A stretch of 64,000 bases of DNA from Micromonospora violae (GTDB lineage: Bacteria; Actinomycetota; Actinomycetes; Mycobacteriales; Micromonosporaceae), in NCBI RefSeq assembly GCF_004217135.1, contig NZ_SHKK01000001.1, positions 3,410,001 to 3,474,000 on the forward strand, in the 5' to 3' direction. The notes beneath the pieces are model-generated. The model saw nothing but the letters and a program-made list of their open reading frames with translations, did no database searches and had not been told where the DNA came from. The stretch's first letter is position 1. Each line of letters begins with the position of its first letter. Below are positions 9,139 through 16,578 of the stretch, one piece after another. The translations under genes were made by a program, and so were the position numbers.

Positions 9139-10047
9139 ATGGATCATCAGGGGCAGCTTCGTCGTGCAGCGCTCGCATCGGGCATCCCGGACGACGAGGT
9201 CAGCCGGTTCCTCCAGCACCTCCGTTTGTCGATCCGGTTGAGCGCAGGGTCCAGCGGTGTTCCGGTCGGGCAGTTCGGTGGGTTGCCCCGGCTGCCGGTG
9301 GGCATGGACTGGCCGTCCGACGGGGTCAGCCCGTTGCCGTTCATCTTCTCGGTCGACTGCGCGGCGCTGCCGAGAGTCGATGGCTTCGGCCTGCCGGCGG
9401 ACGGCTCGCTGGTGTTCTTCCTGGACCATGAGCAGGCCGCCGCCACCGGTGAGCAGAGGTACGGGCGAGTCGTGTATGTGCCGGTCGGCACCGATACCGA
9501 AGTGGCGGCAGGCCCCACCGACCACCCGTCCGTCGACAAGCAGTACGACGTCGTCGCCACGCTGCGCGCGGAGTTCCCCGACTGGTTCGGGGCGGACGAC
9601 GAGGACGAGGAGGACGACGAGGACGACGAGGACGACGAGGACGACGACCTGTCGCCCTTCCAGCAGCAGTTGGCCCGTGACCTTGAGCGTGACCTGCCGC
9701 ACCTGGACGAACTCCGTGCTCTGGCCAGGGACCTCTGGCCGCCTGACAGCGGATACGCCAGCGCGTATCTCGGCGGGTACGCCGACGCGGAGGTGATCAA
9801 GAGTTTCGCGGAGCAGACTCTCGCGTGGCGCGAGAAGACCGGCGAGATCGTCATCCCGGTCGCGACATGGTATTCGCAGGTGGAGAGGGAGACGCACCGG
9901 CTGACGAGTGAGTGGGTGTCGCTCGCCCACTTCCCGGTGGAAAACGAGCACTACTACCGGAGTGACGCGAGTTTCGTGATCCGTCACGACGACCTGGCCG
10001 CTGGTCGGCTGGACGAGGCGCTTTCCATGGCTGAGTTGATCCCATAG
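9139..10047 (+). CDS. DUF1963/YwqG-like protein with acidic repeat
   Basis: A 302-residue soluble protein, start taken at the internal ATG ('MDHQGQLRRAALAS'); a further in-frame ATG lies at 9073. Motifs 'SGVPVGQFGGLPRLPVGMDWP' in the N-terminal third, then 'PLPFIFSVDCAALP' and 'GSLVFFLDHE', are typical of DUF1963 (YwqG-like) proteins, whose function is unknown. A low-complexity acidic stretch of about 17 Asp/Glu residues in the middle is coded by a gac/gag trinucleotide run at about 9596-9650, which may vary in length between strains. The gene sits between two 50-bp direct repeats (copies 1109 bp apart), suggesting arrival or duplication as a small cassette. Confidence 0.7.
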   Translation: MDHQGQLRRAALASGIPDDEVSRFLQHLRLSIRLSAGSSGVPVGQFGGLPRLPVGMDWPSDGVSPLPFIFSVDCAALPRVDGFGLPADGSLVFFLDHEQAAATGEQRYGRVVYVPVGTDTEVAAGPTDHPSVDKQYDVVATLRAEFPDWFGADDEDEEDDEDDEDDEDDDLSPFQQQLARDLERDLPHLDELRALARDLWPPDSGYASAYLGGYADAEVIKSFAEQTLAWREKTGEIVIPVATWYSQVERETHRLTSEWVSLAHFPVENEHYYRSDASFVIRHDDLAAGRLDEALSMAELIP

Positions 10048-10091
10048 AACGCCGGCGGCACCCTGGACGCAGCCACCCGGCCGATTGCGGG

Positions 10092-10163
10092 GAGCGTCAG
10101 CCGCGGGCTCTCGCCCAGGAGAGGAAGCGCTCGGTCATCCGGGCCGGCGGGTGGTCCGGGTGG
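10092..10163 (-). repeat. Direct repeat copy 2 and possible small minus-strand ORF
   Basis: Second copy of the 50-bp repeat (10114-10163). The minus-strand frame ending here at 10097 is open back to 10396 (99 codons) and ends HPDHPPARMTERFLSW-ARARG. It could be a short real gene divergent from the XRE regulator or a second remnant. Nothing else is seen in the 424-bp gap 10048-10471. Confidence 0.5.
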
Positions 10164-10471
10164 AGTTGGGTGATGGGGACGTGTGGGACGGGCGGCCGGA
10201 CCACCACCATCACCGCCACCACACCAACGAGCTCGGCACATCGTCCTCCTGACGGCGGATGAAGGGGCCGCTCCCGCAAGGGGGAGACGGGAGCGACCCC
10301 GGAGGCAGAGCCCGCCGCCACTCCGGCCACCAGCGGACCCGCCATTGGTGACAGTGTGGTGATGAGGCGACTACCGTCGATACGTGCTCGCGTCATCCGT
10401 GCAGCTCAGCGGTCCAGGTGAGCACCCATGAGGGACGCGCCGAGCCACAGTGAGCGAAGGTTGGGGAATCG

Positions 10472-11272
10472 ATGGGGACAGTCACCGACTACGTGCTGGA
10501 CGAGCTGCGCCTGTTCCGGGCCGATACGGGGCTCAGCCAGGAGGATTTCGGCCGGGGCATCGGTTATTCGGGCTCACACGTCAGCTCGGTGGAGACCGGC
10601 GGGCGACCGCCCACGAAGGAGTACATGCGGGCGGTCGACACCCACCATCAGACCGGCGGGCGTTTCCTGCGCATGCTGGACGGGTTGGCCCGGCTCGACG
10701 CCGAGCCGGCCTGGCTGCGCGAGTGGATCGAGTTCGAGCGGGAGGCGACCACGCTGCGCTGGTTCGAATTGGCGTACGTGCCGGGCCTGCTCCAGACCGA
10801 GCGGTACGCCCGCGCCACGCTGGCCGGCGGCCGGTTCGACGCCGAGGACGTGGACCGGATCGTCGCCTCCCGAATGGAGCGGCAGGCGATCCTGCACCGC
10901 CCGCGCCCACCGCAGCTCATCGCCGTGCTGGACGAGGCGGTGCTGCGCCGGCCGGTGCTCGACCAGCCGGGCCTCATGGTCGAGCAGTGCGAACACCTGG
11001 CCCAGTTGGCGGCGGCGGAGCATATCCAGGTGCACATCGTCCCGGTCGATGCTGGGATGTATCTGGGGCTGGCCGGTCAGTTCATCATCGCCGAAATGCC
11101 GGACGGCGAGCGGGTGGCTCACGCCGACAACCAGCTCAACGCACAGTTCGTCGACGCGTCGACCGACGTCGCTAAGCTGGCGAAGACGTGGGAGATCGTG
11201 CGGAACGAGGCGCTCCCCCGCCGGCAGTCAACCGAGCTGATCAAGGAAGTGGCGAAGTCATGGGCACACTGA
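10472..11272 (+). CDS. XRE-family regulator with DUF5753 domain
   Basis: A 266-residue DNA-binding protein. An N-terminal helix-turn-helix ('GLSQEDFGRGIGYSGSHVSS') spans about residues 20-45; the rest is the DUF5753 sensor-like domain common in actinomycetes ('YVPGLLQTERYARA', 'IVPVDAGMYLGLAGQF'). It overlaps the downstream DUF397 gene by 13 bp. Such XRE/DUF397 pairs include the BldB-neighbour and WhiJ-like systems of Streptomyces that influence development; whether this pair does is unknown. Confidence 0.88.
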   Translation: MGTVTDYVLDELRLFRADTGLSQEDFGRGIGYSGSHVSSVETGGRPPTKEYMRAVDTHHQTGGRFLRMLDGLARLDAEPAWLREWIEFEREATTLRWFELAYVPGLLQTERYARATLAGGRFDAEDVDRIVASRMERQAILHRPRPPQLIAVLDEAVLRRPVLDQPGLMVEQCEHLAQLAAAEHIQVHIVPVDAGMYLGLAGQFIIAEMPDGERVAHADNQLNAQFVDASTDVAKLAKTWEIVRNEALPRRQSTELIKEVAKSWAH

Positions 11273-11448
11273 CCCCCCAGTGGCGCAAGTCGACCCGGTC
11301 CGGCGGCAACGGCGGCTCCTGCGTCGAGGTCGCCGACAACCTGCCGAGCGTGGTGCTGGTGCGCGACACCAAGGACCGCGACGGCGGCACCCTGCACGTC
11401 GACCCGACGGCCTGGAAGGCGTTCGTCGAGTACGCCAAGCAGCACTGA
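11260..11448 (+). CDS. DUF397 small partner protein
   Basis: A 62-residue protein with DUF397 hallmarks: 'WRKSTRSGGNGGSCVEVA', 'VLVRDTKDRDGG', and the end 'PTAWKAFVEYAK'. The ATG at 11260 lies inside the end of the XRE gene (13-bp overlap); an upstream in-frame start at 11188 is rejected because it would add a non-family extension. DUF397 proteins usually pair with DUF5753 regulators and probably modulate them. Confidence 0.88.
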   Translation: MGTLTPQWRKSTRSGGNGGSCVEVADNLPSVVLVRDTKDRDGGTLHVDPTAWKAFVEYAKQH

Positions 11449-11451
11449 CAG

Positions 11452-11488
11452 CCGTGCAGAAGGCCCCCGGGTCGGGCCTTCTGCACGG
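11452..11488 (+). terminator. Strong hairpin terminator after XRE/DUF397
   Basis: A perfect 15-bp stem (ccgtgcagaaggccc / gggccttctgcacgg) with a 7-nt loop starts 4 nt after the DUF397 stop. Confidence 0.85.
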
Positions 11489-11528
11489 ACGGGCCCGGCC
11501 CAGCAGTTGGACACCGACGGTCGCGGTC

Positions 11529-12602
11529 TCAGCCCGCCACCGCCGCTTCCCGCGGCTGGGGCTGCGCCCCCGGACGGGCGAGCAGAACCGCGGCGCCCGC
11601 GAGCACAGCCCCGGCGATGGTCAGGGCGAGAATCTGCCAGGTCGGCCCGAACGGGTAGTAGCTGCCGGGCGTGAACGCGCTGTGCACGGTGAAGACCGGG
11701 CCGACGTCACCGTGATGGTGGAACGCGCGCATCACGTTGCCGTACAGGGCTGCTGCCGGTAGGGCGAGTGCGATCAGTGCGACGGCCCAGAGTGCGGCGG
11801 AGTTGCGCCGCCGTTCGGCCTGCGCCCCCACGATCCGATATGCCAGGGCCGCGGCGATCAGCCATCCGGCGACAAGTCCGATCACGATGCCCAGCACGAT
11901 CAGTGGCAGAAACAGGGGCTGGCTCTGCGCCCAACCGTTGACATGGACCGCACCGTGCTCGGCGGTGAGGAAGCCCCGCACCTGGACTACCAGCCCGTCC
12001 GATGTGGCGCTGAACATCGAGTTTCGCATCGGGAGGTCGGCGAGGGATCTGGTCTCCGGGTCGAAGGCGGCCGCCCGCCCGCCAAGCGGTGCGATGTCGG
12101 AGACCGACCACCCTTCAGCGGCGAACCGCTGCCGAGCCTGCTCCACACTCCAGTTGCCATCGACCTCAGTCACCGTCGAGATCGACTCCTCCAGCCACGG
12201 CGACGGACTGCGCAGGAGGACAGGATCGCCGGCGGCACCGCTGGCCTGCTGGGCCAGGCGGGCGGCCGCTGCGTCGTCGGGTAGGTCGGTGAACGTCTGC
12301 GCACCCGCCCACGACCCGGCGGCCCCGCCGAACGCACCGAGTGTCAGGGCCAGGAGGACCGCCGCGATCACCGCGAGGGGGCGGTGCGCGGGGAGGCGGA
12401 GCCGCTGTCGGAGGCCGCTGCCGAGCAGGTGCAGGGCCTCACCGGGGCGGGGGCGACGCTGCCCGGGCGCCGCCATGTCGAGGAGCATGGTGATCATCTC
12501 GGGGCCGTACCGCCGCCGGTGCCGGCCCGGGTACGCCAGCAGCAGCGTGCGGTAGTGGCGTTCGAGACTGCGGTCGTCGTTCGACCAGACGGAGGCGGTC
12601 AC
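11529..12602 (-). CDS. Membrane protein co-transcribed with PadR regulator
   Basis: A 357-residue protein of unknown function. The N-terminal 75 residues resemble the short cytosolic 'YRTLLLAYPGRHRRRYGPEM' leader found in membrane proteins encoded next to PadR regulators. A first membrane segment at about 77-95 is followed by an extracytoplasmic domain, then four further hydrophobic segments in the C-terminal 150 residues. It overlaps padR by 4 bp (12599-12602), so the regulator probably controls it directly. No enzyme motif is visible. Confidence 0.75.
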   Translation of the reverse strand: MTASVWSNDDRSLERHYRTLLLAYPGRHRRRYGPEMITMLLDMAAPGQRRPRPGEALHLLGSGLRQRLRLPAHRPLAVIAAVLLALTLGAFGGAAGSWAGAQTFTDLPDDAAAARLAQQASGAAGDPVLLRSPSPWLEESISTVTEVDGNWSVEQARQRFAAEGWSVSDIAPLGGRAAAFDPETRSLADLPMRNSMFSATSDGLVVQVRGFLTAEHGAVHVNGWAQSQPLFLPLIVLGIVIGLVAGWLIAAALAYRIVGAQAERRRNSAALWAVALIALALPAAALYGNVMRAFHHHGDVGPVFTVHSAFTPGSYYPFGPTWQILALTIAGAVLAGAAVLLARPGAQPQPREAAVAG

Positions 12603-12940
12603 GCGGTCACCGTCCCGAAACTCAGGGCATCACCGAGGCGCCTGCTCAGCTGGGTGTCGGCCGCCGCGGCATGCCGATGCAGTCGCTCGGCCTGGGCTTG
12701 CAGGGCCGCTGCTCCCGCGTTGTTGAGCCGGTAGTAGCGACGCAGCCGCCCGTCGACGGCCTCTTCCCGGTCAACCTCGATCAGGCGTTGCTCGACCAGG
12801 CGGTCGAGTGCGCCGTAGAGAGTGCCGGGCCGCAGCTTCACGTCGCCCGCTGACAGCTCCTGCACCGACTGGAGGATCCCGTAGCCGTGTAACGGCTGCG
12901 CCGCCAGGGCGGTGAGGATGAGAAAGGTGGATTCATGCAT
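12599..12940 (-). CDS. PadR-family transcriptional regulator
   Basis: A 113-residue winged-helix regulator: 'STFLILTALAAQPLHGYGI' and 'LRPGTLYGALDRLVEQRLIE' are the PadR core, with a short C-terminal dimerisation helix (AAALQAQAERLHRHA). PadR proteins repress adjacent membrane or efflux genes and often themselves. Two palindromes just upstream (12960-12971 and 12977-12992) are good candidates for its operator. It is translationally coupled to the downstream membrane protein. Confidence 0.9.
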   Translation of the reverse strand: MHESTFLILTALAAQPLHGYGILQSVQELSAGDVKLRPGTLYGALDRLVEQRLIEVDREEAVDGRLRRYYRLNNAGAAALQAQAERLHRHAAAADTQLSRRLGDALSFGTVTA

Positions 12941-12959
12941 GAGCCGATACTACGTGCGG

Positions 12960-12992
12960 CGTTATATAACGTCCAGGACACCATGTGGTGTC
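12960..12992. promoter_or_regulatory. padR promoter/operator region with two palindromes
   Basis: A perfect 12-bp palindrome cgttatataacg (12960-12971) lies 5 bp from a second inverted repeat, gacacca-tg-tggtgtc (12977-12992). On the minus strand the first contains a plausible -10 (TATAAC) for padR. The AT-rich core stands out in otherwise GC-rich DNA and suits PadR autoregulation. Confidence 0.5.
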
Positions 12993-13050
12993 GCGCCGTT
13001 CCGGGGCCGTCCGAACGGACATGCCTCGCTCGACCAGGCATGCTGGGACG

Positions 13051-13752
13051 GTGATCGCACGCTTCAAGGACCTCTGCCTCGATGCCGCCGACCCGATCGC
13101 GCTCGGCGGCTTCTGGGCCCGTTTGCTCGACGCCGACATGGCCGACGCCGGTGACGGCGACACCCGGGTCGACCCCCGCGACGCCCGCTCACCAGCCGAG
13201 TCGATCTGGGTGAACAAGGTGCCGGAGCCGCGGGTCGGGCGGACCCGCGTACACCTGGATCTGCGGTTGGCCGACTCGGACCCGGCGGCGCTGCTCGCGC
13301 AGGGCGCCCAACTGGTTCGCGAGCCGGACAACGACGGCCGGTGGGTGCTGGCCGACCCGGAGGGCAACGAGTTCTGCGCGCTCGCGCCCGACGCGGACAG
13401 CCGCCCGGGCCCGTTCCAACTGGTGGTGGACGCGCTCGACCCGGCCGCCCAGGCGACCTGGTGGGCCGGCGCGCTCGGCGGCACCGTCGAGCACGGACCG
13501 ACGGACACCGCGGTGCTCGGGGCCGCCGGCCTGCCCTGGGAGCGCTGGCTCTTCGACGGGGTACGCGAGCCCAAGACAGTCAAGAACCGCCTGCACTGGG
13601 ACGTCGAATTGACCGACCCGGAGCCGATGGCGCTGATCGCGGCCGGCGCGACGCTGCTGCGGGAGCCGCTCGACGACGCGCACTGGTGGTGGGTGCTGGC
13701 CGACCCCGAGGGCAACGAGTTCTGCGCCTTCGCCCCACGCCCCACCGGGTGA
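13051..13752 (+). CDS. Two-domain VOC (glyoxalase-like) protein
   Basis: A 233-residue cytosolic protein made of two vicinal-oxygen-chelate modules (Glyoxalase_6 type). Each ends with the same phrase, 'VLADPEGNEFCALAP' near residue 120 and 'VLADPEGNEFCAFAP' at the C-terminus. The GTG at 13051 ('VIARFKDLCLDA') is chosen because family members start with this strand; an in-frame upstream start at 12985 would include non-homologous sequence. Substrate unknown. It is divergent from padR and could share its operator region. Confidence 0.8.
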   Translation: MIARFKDLCLDAADPIALGGFWARLLDADMADAGDGDTRVDPRDARSPAESIWVNKVPEPRVGRTRVHLDLRLADSDPAALLAQGAQLVREPDNDGRWVLADPEGNEFCALAPDADSRPGPFQLVVDALDPAAQATWWAGALGGTVEHGPTDTAVLGAAGLPWERWLFDGVREPKTVKNRLHWDVELTDPEPMALIAAGATLLREPLDDAHWWWVLADPEGNEFCAFAPRPTG

Positions 13753-13937
13753 ACGACCGACTACCCAGCTCGGACATCGTCGGCTAGCGTTTTCCTAGCG
13801 CCGCCGCCGGCGCGTTCGCCGCCGCCGTCGACACGCCTCCGGCCGACCCACGCCTGCCCGATCGGTTGGTAATCGCGGGAATGTCCCACCACCGCTCCCC
13901 CGGTTCGGCAGGATCGTCCCAACGAGGAGGTGCCGTC

Positions 13938-14369
13938 GTGCAGGACACCCGCGCTCTCGCCCTGACATTCGAGGTGAGCGGCCTGCCACCGGTCAAGACC
14001 GAAGCGTTGTCCATCTTCGCCGCCGGGCATCGGCAGGCGACGAGGGTCCGCACCCTGCTCCAGGCCGCGCTCGTCGCGGCCCAGCGCACCGGCTGGACGC
14101 CGTTGCCCGGGCCGATCGAGGTGGACCTGGTGCTGCGCTGCCCGCCCGGGCACCGTACGTCCGACGCCAGCACCCTGCTCGGCGGAGTCTGTGCGGTGTT
14201 GCAGGACAAGAAGCGGGTGTCGACCATCGGCCTCGCCCACCTCGGCGTCCTGGTGGACGTCGCCCTCTACGACGACGACCGGCAGATCCGCCGGTTGTCG
14301 TACCACGAGGAGCCGGCCGAGGACTTCTCGTACCAGGTGCGGGTCGCCGCCGTACCGACCGGGGTTTGA
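13938..14369 (+). CDS. Small hypothetical protein, weakly RusA-like
   Basis: A 143-residue protein starting at GTG 13938, 7 nt after a clear GAGGAGG site. The layout is an opening strand 'LTFEVSGLPPVKTEA', a mid-protein strand 'GPIEVDLVLRCPPG', then 'TSDASTLLGGVCAVL', then 'LYDDDRQIRRLSYHEE' and a last strand 'YQVRVAAV'. This order of an acidic helix entry followed by a D-D-x-Q-I/V turn recalls RusA-type resolvases, but the first motif (D-A-S) lacks the usual second acidic residue. The function therefore remains open. It is followed 47 bp later by another small unknown gene. Confidence 0.6.
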   Translation: MQDTRALALTFEVSGLPPVKTEALSIFAAGHRQATRVRTLLQAALVAAQRTGWTPLPGPIEVDLVLRCPPGHRTSDASTLLGGVCAVLQDKKRVSTIGLAHLGVLVDVALYDDDRQIRRLSYHEEPAEDFSYQVRVAAVPTGV

Positions 14370-14416
14370 CCGACGTCCGCGGTGGGGTATCGCGGACGCC
14401 GACGAAGGGAGCACCG

Positions 14417-14692
14417 ATGTCGGAGCCACATGTCACGCTCGACCCCCGCGGGCTCGACCCCGTGCAGCAGAAGCTGCGCGGGCCGCTGGAAGAGCAGCTG
14501 ACGTCGGCGCTTCAGGCGGCCACCGACCGGGTCCGCGCCGGCTACGCCGGCGAACCGGTCGAGCAGGTCTGCCAGCGGCTGTTGGAGGAGACCCGCTCCG
14601 GGTTGCATCCCGACATCGCGGCCGGGTTCAACCCCGACATGGACGAGTTCTGCCGGGTGGCGGTGGCCATCGTCCGACGCGAGGCCAGCTGA
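14417..14692 (+). CDS. Small hypothetical protein
   Basis: A 91-residue, mainly helical acidic protein preceded by AGGGAGCACCG-ATG. It contains 'EPVEQVCQRLLEETRSGL' and 'GFNPDMDEFCRVAVAIVR' and has no membrane segment. No family recognised. It follows the RusA-like small gene in the same direction with a short gap, so the two may be co-transcribed. Confidence 0.6.
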   Translation: MSEPHVTLDPRGLDPVQQKLRGPLEEQLTSALQAATDRVRAGYAGEPVEQVCQRLLEETRSGLHPDIAAGFNPDMDEFCRVAVAIVRREAS

Positions 14693-14912
14693 GCACGATC
14701 CGCGGTGACAGCGCCGGGTCAGGACCGGGTCCGCAACTACCCGGCCCTGACCCTCGGCCGTCCGGCTGGGGAGAGGACAGCTCCGGCACCCCGCCGCGCG
14801 GGCGTGACACGCCGCCACGCGCCAGAACAGGGCCGGCCCACTCCGCACTCAGCTCCTCGGTGCTCACCCACCGAACGCCGACGCGCCCCCGACTGACCCC
14901 GAAGCCGTGAGC

Positions 14913-14933
14913 GCCGGCCCAGGTTAGGCCGGC
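14913..14933. terminator. Weak hairpin in the 14693-15071 gap
   Basis: gccggcc-caggtta-ggccggc forms a 7-bp stem. It is the only structure noticed in this 379-bp stretch without a convincing gene, between two converging transcripts. Confidence 0.35.
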
Positions 14934-15040
14934 CCGACCAGCCGGACAAGCCACCTCGGACGGTCGACGGCAGGACTGATCCCACGGGGGAAATCAGGCA
15001 TCTCGGCGTAACGCGACCATGATCGCCGACGCTGTTCGGA

Positions 15041-15082
15041 TTCGGGACCGTCAGAAGTGCCTTCGGGACCGTCAGAAGTGCC
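15041..15082. repeat. 21-bp tandem duplication at the 3' end of the HAD gene
   Basis: The 21-bp unit beginning ttcgggaccg occurs twice head to tail (15041-15061 and 15062-15082). The second copy includes the last codons and stop of the HAD hydrolase, the first lies just outside it. Confidence 0.8.
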
Positions 15083-15782
15083 GCAGCAGGTCACGGAACG
15101 CGGCGAGGCGCAGCACCCCGTCGTCGGTCGGGTCCAGTTCGTCGTCCTCCAGCACCCACGTGTTCGCGTTCGGGATGAACACCGCGTTCAACCCGGCCGC
15201 CCGCGCCGGCAGGATGTCGGACTTCGGAGAGTTGCCGATCATCCACGCGCCGGACGGCGCGAAGCCGTGCTCCCGCATGAGCCACCGGTACGTGTCGACG
15301 TTCTTCTCGACGACGATGTGCGCGGCCCCGAAATGGTGCAACAGGCCGCAGGCGTCCAGTTTGCGCTGCTGCTCCTCCTGGTCGCCCTTGGTGAGCAACA
15401 ACAGCTCGTGCCGGCCGGCCAGCTCGTCGAGCGCGTCGGCGACCCCGGGCATCAGCTCCACCTGGTGCTCCACCAGGGCCACCGCCAGCCGGTCGATCTC
15501 CTGGCGTTCCGAGTCGGTGGCCGGCCGCTCGCGCAGCCGCTCCAGGCACTGCGCCAGGCTGCGCAGGAAGACCTTGCTGCCGTACCCGTGAGCCACCGCG
15601 TTGGCCCGCTCGATGTCGTCGAGGACGGCCCGCAACTCGGCCCGGTCCAAAGTGGGGTGGTCCAGCCAACCCAGGAAGTCGTCGATCACCCGCTCGAAGA
15701 CGACGTTGTTCTCCCACAAGGTGTCGTCCGCATCGAAGATCAACACCTGCGCCTGCCGTCGAGCCGCCACGCCGACCGTCAT
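15072..15782 (-). CDS. HAD-superfamily hydrolase
   Basis: A 236-residue cytosolic phosphatase-type protein. Motif I is 'IFDADDTLWENN' (nucleophile and acid/base Asp), motif II 'LLLTKGDQEEQ', and motif III/IV 'WMIGNSPKSDILPARAAGL'. The start at 15782 follows GGGGAGGGGATGGC; the longer in-frame frame to 15842 lacks a site. An all-helical cap lies between motifs I and II. Substrate unknown; the family hydrolyses phosphate esters such as sugar or nucleoside phosphates. Confidence 0.85.
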   Translation of the reverse strand: MTVGVAARRQAQVLIFDADDTLWENNVVFERVIDDFLGWLDHPTLDRAELRAVLDDIERANAVAHGYGSKVFLRSLAQCLERLRERPATDSERQEIDRLAVALVEHQVELMPGVADALDELAGRHELLLLTKGDQEEQQRKLDACGLLHHFGAAHIVVEKNVDTYRWLMREHGFAPSGAWMIGNSPKSDILPARAAGLNAVFIPNANTWVLEDDELDPTDDGVLRLAAFRDLLRHF

Positions 15783-15878
15783 GCCATCCCCTCCCCCGGC
15801 CCACCGTCCGGCAGGCCGAGGGACAGGGTAGGTGGCAGACACCCGGCAGAGCCCATGGTTTTCCGCCCGGCGGCGTGG

Positions 15879-16463
15879 TCACGGCCACCTCAGCAACCGT
15901 TGCGCGATCAACGCTTCGCGTTCCTCCTGCCCCTCAGGTCGCAGTCGGCCACCGCGGGTGAGCATCACCACGCCGTGCAGCAGGCTCCAGCCCACCTCGG
16001 CGAGGGTGTCCGGGTCCCGCCCCTCGGCCAGCGGGGTCAGCGCCGCCCGCAGCTCGGCGAAGACCGCCCGCGGCGCGGCCGGCACACCATCCGCGCCGAG
16101 GGCCAGGTCGGGGGTGAGCGCCAGCATCGCGTCATAGACCTCCGGATTCGTGTACGCGAAGTCGAGGTACGCGGCAGCAACCGCCGGCCAGACCCCCTCG
16201 GGGCTGCCGACGTTCTCCGCGTGCGCCTCGGCGAGATCGGCGGCCAGATCGGCGAAGGCGCACACCGCGACGGCGGCGATCAGCGCCTCCAGATCCGCGA
16301 AGTGCCGGTAGATGTCACCCATGTCGATCTCGGTGCGTTCGGCGAGCCGTCGGGTGGTCACCCCCGCCCACCCCTCCGTCTCGGCCAACTCTCGCGCGAC
16401 CGTGACGATGAGGTCGCGTCGGTCCTGTTCAGCGGCCTTCTCGGCAGGTCCGGACACGTCCAC
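15879..16463 (-). CDS. TetR-family regulator
   Basis: About 194 residues from the GTG at 16463 (a second in-frame GTG at 16457). The HTH region 'AGVTTRRLAERTEIDMGDIY-RHF' is TetR-like and followed by a helical ligand domain with no recognisable specificity. A longer open frame upstream (to 16715) is out of register with TetR proteins and runs into the divergent gene. It is divergent from the LtrA-like gene and is its most likely regulated neighbour. Confidence 0.8.
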   Translation of the reverse strand: MDVSGPAEKAAEQDRRDLIVTVARELAETEGWAGVTTRRLAERTEIDMGDIYRHFADLEALIAAVAVCAFADLAADLAEAHAENVGSPEGVWPAVAAAYLDFAYTNPEVYDAMLALTPDLALGADGVPAAPRAVFAELRAALTPLAEGRDPDTLAEVGWSLLHGVVMLTRGGRLRPEGQEEREALIAQRLLRWP

Positions 16464-16578
16464 GAGCGTAAAGGCGCACACGTGTCGTAGCTGTCGGGTG
16501 ACGGATTGGTGACTCTTGTGGTTCGCCAACCTCCGCTGCGCACGTGCCACCACCGCCGGTGGCTCGTTAGGCGAGAGG

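Noticed and set aside
9596..9650. Possible CRISPR or satellite array
   Set aside because: The repeats are in-frame acidic codons inside one gene, without spacers.
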